NCBI RefSeq assembly: GCF_005233835.1
Contig: NZ_SZQA01000026.1
Location: 1 to 64,000 of the forward strand
Source of the DNA: Herbidospora galbida
GTDB lineage: Bacteria > Actinomycetota > Actinomycetes > Streptosporangiales > Streptosporangiaceae
Reading direction: 5' to 3'
DNA: 64,000 nt
In this document: in pieces, positions 7,980 to 16,062 of the stretch
Position numbering within the stretch: position 1 is the stretch's first letter
How the letters are laid out: every line of letters starts with the position of its first letter
Made by a program: the position numbers and the translations under genes
Notes under the pieces: generated by a model
What the model was told of the DNA's origin: nothing
The model's input: the letters and a program-made list of their open reading frames with translations, nothing else
Database searches by the model: none

Positions 7980-9728
7980 ATGGCAAGGTCCATCAAGGGG
8001 AACTCCGCCCTTGCCCGGCCCTACCGCGACCTCGTGTGGCTCGCCTATCTGACGCTGCCGCCCGACAGCGGCGAGCGGCGGGTGCTGCTCGCCCACCGCC
8101 TCGCCGCGCGGGCGCTGCTGCGGCGTCCGGGCGACCCGGCGCAGGCCCGTCTCGACGTGCTGAAACGGGTGCTGAAGCGGCGTCCCTACCCGCTGATCGG
8201 GTTCGGGCGCCGTCTCGAGGTGGTGCCCGCGGTCGTCCGCAGCGACGAGCGCGCCTTCACCGCCGCGCTGGAGGAGCTCCCGCCGGCCGCCCGCGCCGCT
8301 TACGCGCTCACCCGCATCGAGGGCCTCGACGCGGGCGAGGCCCGCCGCCTGCTGGGGGCCGCCGGGGTGGCCGAGCCGACGATCGCGCTGGCGCTCATCG
8401 ACGCGCTCGACGACGAACACGGCCGCCTCGAAGACCACCGCCCGGCCGCCGACCCGACGCTGGCCCGCATCTACGGCCGGGGCCCGTCCAAGGTCCTGAT
8501 CGCGCTGACCGCCGTCGGGGGCCTGCTCGCCGTCTCGGGCGTCCCCCACCTGCTGGGCCTGTACGACGTCCGCGCCGCCCCCGCCGCCCCCGCCTTACCC
8601 GAGGTCAGCCGGGTCTCCCCCGGCACCTGGCGGACCACCACCACCCTCGACCTGCACACCTGGGAGCCCCGGGGGGACCTGACCGACGACAACGGGCTCG
8701 TCGCCCGCGCGGTCCGGGCCTGGCAGGGCGAGGTGACCCCGCAGCCGGTGTCGGGCGCGCTGCCCAGCCCGCCGGTCGCGCCCCAGCTCCTCTACGCGGG
8801 CCGCCTCGACGGCACCACGGTCGTGCTGCTGCGCGACTCCGGCCGGGTCGCCCGCTACGCCGAGACCGGCCGGTCGCGGTCCGTGGAGGTGTTCCCCGAG
8901 CCCCGGCTGAAGGCCGACGGGTCGACCCCGCTGAAGCTGTCGGGCGGCCGTTACCTGGTGCCGCCGTGGGTGACCGAGGTGTCGGCGGCCAACCTGAGCC
9001 GGCTGGGCGCGAAGTGGCGTGCGGTCGCCCTGACCGGCGGGGTGACCGATCCGGTGCCGCAGGTGGCGGCCGGTCCGTGCTGGCGCGGCCCGGTGCTGCG
9101 GCTGCGTGCGCCGGGGGTGGCCCACGGCATGGCGTACACGATGCTCGATCTGGGGCGGCTCGCGCTGGCGAACGTGACCCACCAGGCGCCGCCGCCCGCC
9201 GAGATCAACCGGATGGGGCCGGAGGAGATCGACGTGTCGCCGGGCGGGTTCAGCGCGTGGGCGCACCTGTCGTGCGCGCTGCCGTTCCCCCCGGCCGAGG
9301 CCGAGGCGGCGACGGCCTGGGAGTTCTGGTCGGGCGAGCTGCCCGAGTCGGCGCGGGCGCGGTGGATGTGCGCCCGGTTCGGCAACGCCGACGGGAGCAG
9401 TTCGGTCAGGGCGGTGCTCGCCGTCGCCACCCCCGGCCGGACGGTGACGATCCCGACCGGCTCGCGCGCCGGCACGTGGGACTGCAGCCGCCTGAGGCGC
9501 CACGTGGTGGCGGCGACCTGGTGGCAGGCGCCGTCGGGCCAGTGGTACTACCTGGTCGCGGGCAGCCGCGACGTCGCCCGCATCACGGTGACCGGGCCGA
9601 CGGTCAAGGACGTCCTGGCCGGACGCGGCCTGATCGCCACCCTGGGCCCGAGCGGCGGCACGCAGCCGACCGGAGAGGTCACCGTGACGGCCGGCACGAC
9701 GACCGTGCTCCGCGAGACGGCCCCCTGA
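7980..9728 (+). CDS. Single-pass membrane protein with sigma-region-4-like N-terminus
   Basis: A 582-residue protein I cannot name. Residues 1-150 are helical and contain 'LPPAARAAYALTRIEGLDAGEARRLLGAAGVAEPT', which reads like the region-4 helix-turn-helix of ECF sigma factors but without a recognisable region 2. One transmembrane helix lies at about 168-190, followed by a roughly 390-residue outer domain with Trp-rich beta-type sequence and several cysteines (GPCW, LSCAL, WMCARF, TWDCSRL) that could form disulfides. The layout, a cytoplasmic DNA-binding-like helical part, one membrane pass and an external sensor, suggests a membrane-linked regulator, but this is inference. Start ATG chosen for the good hydrophilic N-terminus. 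Confidence 0.7.
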   Translation: MARSIKGNSALARPYRDLVWLAYLTLPPDSGERRVLLAHRLAARALLRRPGDPAQARLDVLKRVLKRRPYPLIGFGRRLEVVPAVVRSDERAFTAALEELPPAARAAYALTRIEGLDAGEARRLLGAAGVAEPTIALALIDALDDEHGRLEDHRPAADPTLARIYGRGPSKVLIALTAVGGLLAVSGVPHLLGLYDVRAAPAAPALPEVSRVSPGTWRTTTTLDLHTWEPRGDLTDDNGLVARAVRAWQGEVTPQPVSGALPSPPVAPQLLYAGRLDGTTVVLLRDSGRVARYAETGRSRSVEVFPEPRLKADGSTPLKLSGGRYLVPPWVTEVSAANLSRLGAKWRAVALTGGVTDPVPQVAAGPCWRGPVLRLRAPGVAHGMAYTMLDLGRLALANVTHQAPPPAEINRMGPEEIDVSPGGFSAWAHLSCALPFPPAEAEAATAWEFWSGELPESARARWMCARFGNADGSSSVRAVLAVATPGRTVTIPTGSRAGTWDCSRLRRHVVAATWWQAPSGQWYYLVAGSRDVARITVTGPTVKDVLAGRGLIATLGPSGGTQPTGEVTVTAGTTTVLRETAP

Positions 9729-9741
9729 CTATCGTGACCCC

Positions 9742-10017
9742 GTGGACCAATGCGTGTGCGGGCACGACCGGCATCGGGCGCCGCGTGACAAGACCGAGGG
9801 CCTGGTGCTGGCCGGGCACCTGCGGGTGATCGAGCCCATGCTCGAAGTGGTCGAGCGCGACGACTCGCGGTGGCTCGGCATCCTGCGGTGCACGTCCTGC
9901 GGCCGTTACTGGGCCGAAGACAGCATGTCGTCGGGGCACGCCGACCTGTTCTTCGTCTACCCGGTCGACACCGCCGACCCGCGCGCCTGGCTGGCGGCGG
10001 CCCGGCCGGTGCTCTAG
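9742..10017 (+). CDS. Small CxCGH/CxxC protein, unknown function
   Basis: A 91-residue protein with a GTG start 13 bases after the preceding stop, so probably cotranscribed with it. Four cysteines in two clusters (CVCGHDRH at residues 4-11 and CTSCG at about 50-54) could hold one zinc ion, giving a rubredoxin-like or zinc-ribbon mini-domain. The rest is not recognisable. It overlaps the stop of the convergent cupin gene by four bases. Small proteins of this kind are common in Streptosporangiaceae-like genomes; no function is known to me. Confidence 0.62.
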   Translation: MDQCVCGHDRHRAPRDKTEGLVLAGHLRVIEPMLEVVERDDSRWLGILRCTSCGRYWAEDSMSSGHADLFFVYPVDTADPRAWLAAARPVL

Positions 10018-10388
10018 GCGATCCAGGGCGGGGTGCCGTGGACGGTCCCGTCGGGCAGGATCGCCTTGGCGTCGCCGGCGGCCGTGACGACGGCGGTGAA
10101 GCCCTCGTCCGCGGCGGTGACCTGGCGGGCGGTGTGCGCCGGCATGACCACGGTGTCGCCCCCGGCGACCTCGAAGGTCTCGCCGCCGAGTTCGACGGTG
10201 GCGCCGCCGGTGACGAACGCCCAGATCTGCTCGCGGTCGAAGTCGTGCCTCGGCCCGGCGATCCCGGGGTTGCCCTCGACCCGCCACACGGAGTGTGCCG
10301 ACCCGCCCTGGCTGGGTGATGCGAAGGTGGTCATGACCCCGCCGGGGGTCTCGGAGCGGCGGGCCGCGGCGGCGCGGATGACGGTCAT
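10014..10388 (-). CDS. Cupin-domain protein
   Basis: A 124-residue single-cupin protein. The beta-barrel core 'GPRHDFDREQIWAFVTGGATVELGGETFEVAGGDTVVMPAHTARQV' has the G(x)5HxH-like first motif reduced to HDFDREQ and a second motif PAHTARQV, so at least part of the metal site is conserved. Cupins of this size bind metals and small ligands or act as simple dioxygenases. The gene is divergent from a MarR regulator and shares a 57-bp promoter region holding a palindromic operator, so it is the likely regulatory target. Confidence 0.85.
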   Translation of the reverse strand: MTVIRAAAARRSETPGGVMTTFASPSQGGSAHSVWRVEGNPGIAGPRHDFDREQIWAFVTGGATVELGGETFEVAGGDTVVMPAHTARQVTAADEGFTAVVTAAGDAKAILPDGTVHGTPPWIA

Positions 10389-10405
10389 TTCAGTCCTCTA
10401 AGATA

Positions 10406-10442
10406 GACAACATCGTTGTCCATATAGTCAATCAGGTTGTCT
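10406..10442. promoter_or_regulatory. Probable MarR operator between cupin and marR genes
   Basis: A perfect inverted repeat, GACAAC-ATC-GTTGTC, spans 10406-10420, and a third half-site GTTGTC sits at 10436-10441, two helical turns further. The site lies in the short divergent promoter region and would cover both starts; a TATAGT -10-like hexamer is at 10423-10428. The geometry is typical for a MarR dimer repressing itself and the cupin gene. Confidence 0.65.
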
Positions 10443-10445
10443 TTC

Positions 10446-10901
10446 ATGTCAAACGGGTTCGAGCTGCCGCTGCGGCTGCTGATGGCGTTCCGGGTGCTCA
10501 TCGACGCCCTCCACGAGGAGCTCGCCGAGCGGGGCCACCCCGGCATGCGGCCCATGCACGGCTTCGTGCTGCAGGCCGTCGCCCGGGGCGCCGACTCGGC
10601 CGCGTCGCTGGGCCGCACGCTGGGCGTCTCGAAACAGGCGGCCGGGAAGACCATCGAGACGCTGGAGGGGCTCGGGTACGTCACCCGGGTCCCCGATCCG
10701 GCCGACTCCCGCCGCAAGACGGTCGTGCTGACCGATCTGGGGGTGGACGCCCTGCGGCGGTCGGCCGAGGTGTTCGACGAACTGCGGACGCGGTGGGCCG
10801 CCGAACTCGGGGCCGGGCGGCTCGACGACCTGGAGGACGCCCTGCGCCGGATGACGCCGGGCGACCTGTTCCGGCTCGACGTGCCGGGGTGGTTCGGCTA
10901 G
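10446..10901 (+). CDS. MarR-family transcriptional regulator
   Basis: A 151-residue winged-helix protein. The recognition region is 'SAASLGRTLGVSKQAAGKTIETLEGLGYVTRVPDPADSRRKTVVLTDLG', the standard MarR helix-turn-helix followed by the wing with the conserved D-x-R-R motif. ATG at 10446 is preferred to an upstream in-frame TTG that would fall inside the operator half-site. Divergent from the cupin gene, with the palindromic operator between them; autoregulation plus cupin control is inferred. The stop overlaps the stop of the convergent gene by four bases. Confidence 0.9.
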   Translation: MSNGFELPLRLLMAFRVLIDALHEELAERGHPGMRPMHGFVLQAVARGADSAASLGRTLGVSKQAAGKTIETLEGLGYVTRVPDPADSRRKTVVLTDLGVDALRRSAEVFDELRTRWAAELGAGRLDDLEDALRRMTPGDLFRLDVPGWFG

Positions 10902-11860
10902 CTCCCCCAGCCGGGGACCGTCCGATCGAGGATCACCAGGGGCAGGTCGCGGGGCGACTTCGCCTCGTAGGTGGCGTACAGGGGGAAGATCTCGGTCATC
11001 GTCGGCCAGAGGTCCCGCTTCTCCTCCGGCGTCGCGGTGCGGGCGCGGGCGGTGAAGACCTCCGGGCCGACCTGGACCGTCACGTGGGGGTCGGCGGTCA
11101 GGTTGAGATACCAGGCGGGGTGGGCCGGGGAGCCCCCGTTCGAGGCGACCAGCAGGTGGCGGGGGCCGTCGGTGCCGTAGAAGAGGGCGGTGCGGCGGGG
11201 GCGGCCCGACTTCCGGCCGGTCGTGGTGAGCAGGAGGGCCGGTTTGCCCTGGTAGGTGTGGCCCTTCCGGCCGCCCGACTCGACGTAGGTCGCCACGTGG
11301 CTCGCCACCCAGCCCGTGGGGCTGCTCTCGATGTCGGCGCGGGGCCTGATGGGGGCGTACCGGCGGAAACCACCGCTGGTCATCCCGGGGAAGTCATAGA
11401 CCCGCTGCCAGGCCGGGCTGCGGAGGGTGAGCGCCTCCTCGTGGGCCTCGGCGCCGGTCCAGCCGGCCAGGTTGAGCATGCGGGTGCCGTCGAGGCTGGT
11501 GTGGAAGCGTCCCGAGATGCCGCCCGGGTGGGGGTCCTCGGCGGCCATGGCGTCGAAGACGGTGTCGATCCAGCGGCGCAGCCGGTCGGGGTCGGGGGCG
11601 TCGAACTCCGCCTCGACGGCGACCACGCAGCCGGGCTCGCGTCCGTCGGCCGCGTGCCGGTAGAGGTGGTAGGCGGTGGGGTCGGCGCCGGTGAGGTCCT
11701 TCAGGAAGGCGCCGCCGTCGGTGGTCCATCGGCTGTACGTCAGGACGGTGGTCGCGTCGAGGCTCTCGTACACCTCGAAGGAGACCAGCCCCTCGGGCCA
11801 CGGCGCGGGGGCCCACCCGTCGGCGGCGTTCGACTCGGTCGTGAAGAACAGGTCAGGCAA
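10898..11860 (-). CDS. Monooxygenase-like / deazaflavin-dependent nitroreductase fusion
   Basis: A 320-residue fusion. The first 190 residues hold two alpha-beta-barrel segments of the antibiotic-biosynthesis-monooxygenase (ABM) type, with 'SFEVYESLDATTVLTYSRW' and, in the second, 'GRFHTSLDGTRMLNLAGW'. From about 200 on, the sequence is a Ddn/DUF385 deazaflavin (F420)-dependent reductase: 'GRKGHTYQGKPALLLTTTGRKSGRPRRTALFYG' and 'WYLNLTADPHVTVQVG'. F420 enzymes of this family reduce quinones or nitro compounds. I chose the TTG at 11860, which follows GGAG by seven bases and overlaps the upstream FMN-reductase stop; the long upstream extension in this frame is a shadow. Coupled to the reductase, a small redox operon. 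Confidence 0.75.
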   Translation of the reverse strand: MPDLFFTTESNAADGWAPAPWPEGLVSFEVYESLDATTVLTYSRWTTDGGAFLKDLTGADPTAYHLYRHAADGREPGCVVAVEAEFDAPDPDRLRRWIDTVFDAMAAEDPHPGGISGRFHTSLDGTRMLNLAGWTGAEAHEEALTLRSPAWQRVYDFPGMTSGGFRRYAPIRPRADIESSPTGWVASHVATYVESGGRKGHTYQGKPALLLTTTGRKSGRPRRTALFYGTDGPRHLLVASNGGSPAHPAWYLNLTADPHVTVQVGPEVFTARARTATPEEKRDLWPTMTEIFPLYATYEAKSPRDLPLVILDRTVPGWGS

Positions 11861-12377
11861 CGGGGACTCCGTAGGGGTGAGCCCGGCGGGCCGACGCGAG
11901 AGCGCGCCCCCACCAGGTGAGCTGGTCGAGCAGCCGGTCGGCGGCGGCGCCGCACGGGCCGGGATCGAGCGGCCGCCCGTCGTCGCCGAACTGGCCCGGC
12001 GCCCAGACGAAGGAGACCGTCTCGCGGACGGTGACCGCGTGCAGCTCGGCGAAGACCTGCCGCAGGTGCTCGACCGCCCGCAGGCCACCCGAGATGCCGC
12101 CATAGGAGACGAACCCTATGGGTTTGGCCTGCCACGGCGTGACATGCCGGTCGATGGCAGTTTTCAGCGGGCCCGGGAAACTGTGGTTGTACTCCGGCGT
12201 GACCACGACGAACATGTCGGCCGCCAGCAGCGCCTCGTCCCCGGGGTCCCCGTCGACCAGGTCGACGACCTCGACGGTCAGGCCGGTCCGCTGCCGGGCG
12301 TGGCCGGTGAACCACTCGGCCACGACGGGCCCGAACCGGCCCTGGCGGGTACTGCCGACGATCACAACGAGCTTCAT
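11853..12377 (-). CDS. NADPH-dependent FMN reductase
   Basis: A 174-residue flavodoxin-like protein with the FMN phosphate loop 'VIVGSTRQGRFGPVVAEWF' at the N-terminus and the family motif 'VVTPEYNHSFPGPLKTAIDRHVTPWQAKPIGFVSYGGISGGLRAVEHLRQV'. It transfers electrons from NAD(P)H to FMN or to quinone/azo substrates. ATG at 12377 is used; an upstream TTG adds seven residues that do not fit the fold. First gene of a two-gene operon with the monooxygenase/Ddn fusion, to which it may pass reduced flavin. Confidence 0.9.
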   Translation of the reverse strand: MKLVVIVGSTRQGRFGPVVAEWFTGHARQRTGLTVEVVDLVDGDPGDEALLAADMFVVVTPEYNHSFPGPLKTAIDRHVTPWQAKPIGFVSYGGISGGLRAVEHLRQVFAELHAVTVRETVSFVWAPGQFGDDGRPLDPGPCGAAADRLLDQLTWWGRALASARRAHPYGVPVA

Positions 12378-12417
12378 GGCTCCACCCTGGAACCTCAACC
12401 GGGCTTGAGGTCAAGCC

Positions 12418-12798
12418 GTGATACTGGAGTCGTGCTCTCCACGGTCCGGTCGCGATTACGCGCCTTCGCTGAACACCGGGGTCGGCGCAGTGCTCGCGGC
12501 CTCGTGGAAGGACATCGGGCCGAACCCGTGGATCCTGCTGGTCGCGCTGGAGATCCAGTGTCTGGCGTGGTTCTGGATGGTGCGGTCGTACCGGCAGCTG
12601 AACAGCGCCAAATACGCCGTCATCGGCGCGCTCGAGGAACGGCTGCCCGCCTCGCCTTATTGGCGCGGGGAATGGGAGGCGCTCGGCCGGGGAGTCGATC
12701 CCGGCCGCTATTGGCCGCTGACGCGCGTCGAACAGTGGATTCCCCGCCTGTTCGCCGTCACGTACCTGGCGGCGTTCCTGGTGGCCCTGCTCGTCTGA
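12418..12798 (+). CDS. RipA-like membrane protein, probably 5'-truncated
   Basis: A 126-residue product beginning at GTG. Residues from about 20 resemble the C-terminal two-thirds of the RipA-type membrane protein family: '(L)NTGVGAVLAA', a Pro, then a hydrophobic helix, then 'RSYRQLNSAKYAVIGALEERLPASPYWRGEWEALGRG' and a final helix after 'LTRVEQWIPRLF'. Family members start with a soluble segment and the first complete helix, missing here: only 40 bp separate the start from the divergent FMN reductase. The first 18 residues look random. I therefore suspect a 5' deletion, with a non-functional or altered product. The 3' end overlaps the convergent lipoprotein gene by 41 bp. Confidence 0.55.
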   Translation: MILESCSPRSGRDYAPSLNTGVGAVLAASWKDIGPNPWILLVALEIQCLAWFWMVRSYRQLNSAKYAVIGALEERLPASPYWRGEWEALGRGVDPGRYWPLTRVEQWIPRLFAVTYLAAFLVALLV

Positions 12799-13567
12799 CG
12801 ACGCGGCCGGTGAAGTCGACCACGACGCGGTTGCCGAGCGGCTCCTTCAGGCTGAGCGTCGCCTTCCTGAGCGGCACGGCCACCCGCTGGTCGCAGTCGC
12901 CCGTCTCGGTGCTCGACACCCGCAGGCCGATCTGGACGAACGACGGGAACTCCACCACGGTCGGCACGATCTGCGGCTCCGGCGTCCCCGGGCACGGCAT
13001 CCCCCAGCTGACGGTGAAGGTCGCCGTCAGCCTCTGACCGTCGACGGACAGGTCGTTGACCAGCGTGGACGGAATGATCGAGCCCAGCCGCCAGAAATGG
13101 CTCGCCGTGAGGGCGGGCCAGGTCAGCGTGCCGCCCTCGGCCAGCCGGAACCGCCAGGCCGGGAGCTCGATCGGCCCCCGGTCGGTCGTGAAGGCCGACT
13201 CGGTGAGCTCCGTGGCCGCGATGCGGGCCTCGGGGCCGCCGGTCGTGAGGTGCGAGCGGAGGGCGGTGAGGGCGTCCTGGGGGCTGGTGAGGGTGACGTA
13301 CCGGGGCAGGCCCTGAACGGTGAGCTGCCTCGACGGCGGGGCGGTCCCGGGCAGGCTGGCCTCGGCCGGGGCGCGGCCCCTGGCCGCCTCGTCGGTGAGC
13401 GGCAGCGGGTCGAGGACGATGAGCGGGCGATCGAGCGCCGAGGTGACCGGGAAGTCGCGCCAGAGGTCGGCGACCTTCGGGCCCGGCGCCTTCGGCGGGG
13501 CCGCCGGGTCGGGGGTGCAGGCGGCGACGGCGAGGACGGCGGCCAGGAGCAAGAGGAACCTGCGCAT
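12758..13567 (-). CDS. Secreted lipoprotein, unknown function
   Basis: A 269-residue protein with a clear lipoprotein signal peptide, MRRFLLLLAAVLAVAAC, and lipid-modified Cys at 17, followed by a Pro/Ala linker. The mature part is mostly beta-type sequence with two cysteines (MPCPG and TGDCDQR) and a C-terminal basic tail. No family is recognised. It lies between a regulator pair and the RipA remnant and overlaps the latter tail to tail. The 70-bp stretch to the response-regulator stop leaves room for a promoter only. Confidence 0.72.
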   Translation of the reverse strand: MRRFLLLLAAVLAVAACTPDPAAPPKAPGPKVADLWRDFPVTSALDRPLIVLDPLPLTDEAARGRAPAEASLPGTAPPSRQLTVQGLPRYVTLTSPQDALTALRSHLTTGGPEARIAATELTESAFTTDRGPIELPAWRFRLAEGGTLTWPALTASHFWRLGSIIPSTLVNDLSVDGQRLTATFTVSWGMPCPGTPEPQIVPTVVEFPSFVQIGLRVSSTETGDCDQRVAVPLRKATLSLKEPLGNRVVVDFTGRVVRRAGPPGTPPGT

Positions 13568-13637
13568 GACGCCTCCCGTTTCGGGATCCCAACCGAAGAG
13601 ACGGATTCGGTGGACGAGAGGTTCGTTTCCGGGACCC

Positions 13638-14270
13638 TCAGATCAGGTTCTCACGCGCGTAGACGGCGGCCTCTGTCCGGTTGCGGACACCGATCTTGGC
13701 GAAGGCGTTGTTGATGTGCGTCTTCACGGTCGTCTCCGCGATGAACAGCGCCGCCCCGATCTCGGTGTTGCTGAGCCCCCGCGCGACCAGCCGCAGCACC
13801 TCGGCCTCCCGCCCGGTCAGCCCGTCGGGCAACGTCACGCTCGGTGGCGGCGCGGCGCGGACCAGCGCCTCGACCAGCCGCCGCGACACCGCGGCCGTGA
13901 AGGTCGACTGCCCGGCGGCGGCCGACCGGAGCGCGGCCGCGATCTCGGCCCGCCCGGCGTCCTTGGTGAGATAGCCGCGGGCCCCGGCGAGCAGTGCCGA
14001 GTCGACCGACCGGTCGTCGTCGTAGGTGGTCAGCACCACGACCGCCGTGCCGGGATACTGCCGGGCGATCCGCCGCGTGGCCTCCACGCCGTCCATGACG
14101 GGCATGCGCAGATCCATCAGGACGACGTCGGGACGCCTCTCCGCCACCAGGCGCAGGGCCTCCTCCCCGTTCCCGGCGTCGCCGACGACCTCGATTTCGT
14201 CGACCAGCCCGAGCAGCGCCACCAGCCCCTCGCGCATGACCTGCTGGTCGTCGACGACCACGACCCTCAC
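13638..14270 (-). CDS. NarL/LuxR-type response regulator
   Basis: A 210-residue regulator. The receiver domain (1-120) has the acidic pair D7/D8, phospho-acceptor D53 (VLMDLRMP), the conserved Thr (LTTYDDD) and Lys in 'GYLTKDAG'. The C-terminal LuxR helix-turn-helix (about 145-205) reads 'LTGREAEVLRLVARGLSNTEIGAALFIAETTVKTHINNAFAKIGVRNRTEA'. The GTG start overlaps the TGA of the kinase gene (GTGA); the longer in-frame extension is inside the kinase coding region. It receives phosphate from the coupled kinase. Targets cannot be read from the sequence; the neighbouring lipoprotein and small membrane protein are candidates. Confidence 0.95.
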   Translation of the reverse strand: MRVVVVDDQQVMREGLVALLGLVDEIEVVGDAGNGEEALRLVAERRPDVVLMDLRMPVMDGVEATRRIARQYPGTAVVVLTTYDDDRSVDSALLAGARGYLTKDAGRAEIAAALRSAAAGQSTFTAAVSRRLVEALVRAAPPPSVTLPDGLTGREAEVLRLVARGLSNTEIGAALFIAETTVKTHINNAFAKIGVRNRTEAAVYARENLI

Positions 14271-15367
14271 TCGGGCACCTCCGCGCGGACCACCCATTCG
14301 CCGCCGTCCGGCCCGGCGGTCAGCGTCCCGCCCGCCAGCGCCAGCCGCTCCCCCATGCCGCGCAGCCCGTGCCCGCTCGTGCCGGGCAGGCCGGCGCACG
14401 GGTTGCGCACCACCAGCCGGACCGCGTCGTCGCCGTACCCGAGCTCGACCGTGACCGGCGCGCTCGCGGCATGCCTGGCCGCGTTGGTCAGCGCCTCACG
14501 CGCCGTGCGCAGCAGGCACACTTCGGCCGCCGGGGTGATCGGCCGCCGGACCCCGGTCGTCCGCAGCTCGGCGGCGACGTCGTGATCGCGGCGATGCTCG
14601 GCGACGAGCAGGCTCAGCGCGTCGGGCAGCGGCGGCACGTCCTCACGCAGCGCCGCCACCGCCGACCGCGCCTCCAGCAGCCCTTCCCTGGCCAGCGCCC
14701 GGGATCGCCGAATGCGCGCCGCCGCCCCGTCGACGTCGCCCTTCTCGGTGAGCAAAACCTCGGCGACCTCCAGCTGCACCCCGAGCGCCCCGAGGGAGTG
14801 TGCGAGGACGTCGTGGAGCTCCCGCGCGATCCGGGCCCGCTCGGCCAGGGCCATCGCCCTGATCCGCTCGTGCTGGGCCCGGCGGTAGTGCCGGCGGTGC
14901 AGGGCGAACAGCACCGCGCACGTCATGACGGCCCCGCTGACGACGATCGCCGACCGTGGCTGCGTCCACCACAGCATGCTCGCGGCCATCAGCCCCAGAT
15001 CGGCCCCGGTGACCACGACGATCGCCGCCATCGGCGGCGTGAGATGCGCGGCGAACAGCAGCAGCGTGGCGAACAGGAACACCGTCGGCGCCGCCTCCGC
15101 CGACCCCGACACCGCCGCGGCCGCCCCCGAAGCGGCCGCGAGCAGGCTCGCGGCCGTTCTGGGACGACGGGCGTCGAGGAGGACGAAGGCCAGCCAGCAG
15201 GCCATCGACGCCCCGAGGGCCGACCAGACGAACGCGGGGGCGCGATCGGGCGAGGCGGTCACGAGAGACCAGCCCAGGACCAGCGTGATCAGCAGCCTGA
15301 CCAGGCGACCCGTCTCCGGGTCGTCGGCGGCCAGCAGGCGCATGACCCGCGCGCGCACCTCACGCAT
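14267..15367 (-). CDS. Sensor histidine kinase (HisKA_3 type)
   Basis: A 366-residue kinase. Four or five transmembrane helices occupy about residues 20-150 with no sizeable external loop, so the sensed signal is likely in or at the membrane. The dimerisation box 'ERARIARELHDVLAHSLGALGVQLE' places the phosphorylated His at 185, followed by a HATPase_c domain with an N-box 'EALTNAARHA' and G-box 'GHGLRGMGERL'. NarL-type kinases of this form pair with the following response regulator; the two genes overlap by four bases. Confidence 0.95.
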   Translation of the reverse strand: MREVRARVMRLLAADDPETGRLVRLLITLVLGWSLVTASPDRAPAFVWSALGASMACWLAFVLLDARRPRTAASLLAAASGAAAAVSGSAEAAPTVFLFATLLLFAAHLTPPMAAIVVVTGADLGLMAASMLWWTQPRSAIVVSGAVMTCAVLFALHRRHYRRAQHERIRAMALAERARIARELHDVLAHSLGALGVQLEVAEVLLTEKGDVDGAAARIRRSRALAREGLLEARSAVAALREDVPPLPDALSLLVAEHRRDHDVAAELRTTGVRRPITPAAEVCLLRTAREALTNAARHAASAPVTVELGYGDDAVRLVVRNPCAGLPGTSGHGLRGMGERLALAGGTLTAGPDGGEWVVRAEVPE

Positions 15368-15371
15368 CTGC

Positions 15372-15563
15372 TTAGCGGGCGTCCTTCAGGGTCAGAATCA
15401 TGTCCACCAAGATAAGGCGGAAGGCGACGAAGCCGACCACGACCAGGATGGCGACGACCACGATCGCGAGCAGGAGCTTGCCGTTCATCTTTCCCCCATT
15501 GGCGTCCAAGAGCCGGTGCAGCAGGTCGAGCCAGATGCCCGAGCGGTTTGTGGGTTTGGTCAT
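15372..15563 (-). CDS. Small single-pass membrane protein
   Basis: A 63-residue protein, or 38 residues if the second Met (MNGKLLLAIVVVAILVVVGF) is used. It has a short polar N-terminus and one long hydrophobic helix followed by 'RLILVDMILTLKDAR'. It ends five bases before the kinase start, so it is probably the first gene of the kinase/regulator operon and could be an accessory sensor or a target. A longer in-frame reading upstream lacks a ribosome site and is Pro-rich, so I reject it. No family recognised. Confidence 0.55.
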   Translation of the reverse strand: MTKPTNRSGIWLDLLHRLLDANGGKMNGKLLLAIVVVAILVVVGFVAFRLILVDMILTLKDAR

Positions 15564-15684
15564 GGGTGGGACGGTAGGGAGAAGGTGGGGTGGAGTTGGC
15601 CCTTCTTTGGGTGGAAAGGAGGGTGGAGGCCGACCGGCCGGCGGCGCGGCCTGCGCGCCCGCGGGCAGGGCTACGCTCGGTCGC

Positions 15685-16062
15685 ATGGCCATGCCGAGAA
15701 AGGGCTCGCGGCTCATCACCGTGGCCGACACGGTCTATCGGTGGCGGGTCCGCCACAGGCCCACATATTGCGAGGGCCTCGCCTGGAGTCCGCTGTCCTT
15801 TTCGGTGGAGCACGCCACGCGCCCCCGAAGCGCCCTCAAGGTCACTCTGCCCTGCGCCCGGCCCGACAACTGGCTCGGCGAGAAGACCATGACGCTCCGG
15901 CCGGCGCTGGTGGCATCGGTCATCCGGCGCGCGCTCGGCAGGGGATGGACGCCGGATGCCGGTGCCGGGGCCGTGTTTCTCGACATCACCGAGGACGAGC
16001 TGCCGGAGCTTCTGGGCGAGCCGCCCGAATATGTGCTCCCGTTTCTACGAGGCGGGATCTGA
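15685..16062 (+). CDS. Hypothetical protein, 125 residues
   Basis: An uncharacterised soluble protein with beta-rich start 'SRLITVADTVYRWRVRHRPTYC' and a C-terminal acidic 'FLDITEDELPELLGEPPEY'. Proteins of this layout occur singly in actinomycete genomes. It is the last chromosomal gene before the integrated element, in convergent orientation to the ancestral rnpB, and divergent from the small membrane protein at 15563. Confidence 0.6.
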   Translation: MAMPRKGSRLITVADTVYRWRVRHRPTYCEGLAWSPLSFSVEHATRPRSALKVTLPCARPDNWLGEKTMTLRPALVASVIRRALGRGWTPDAGAGAVFLDITEDELPELLGEPPEYVLPFLRGGI

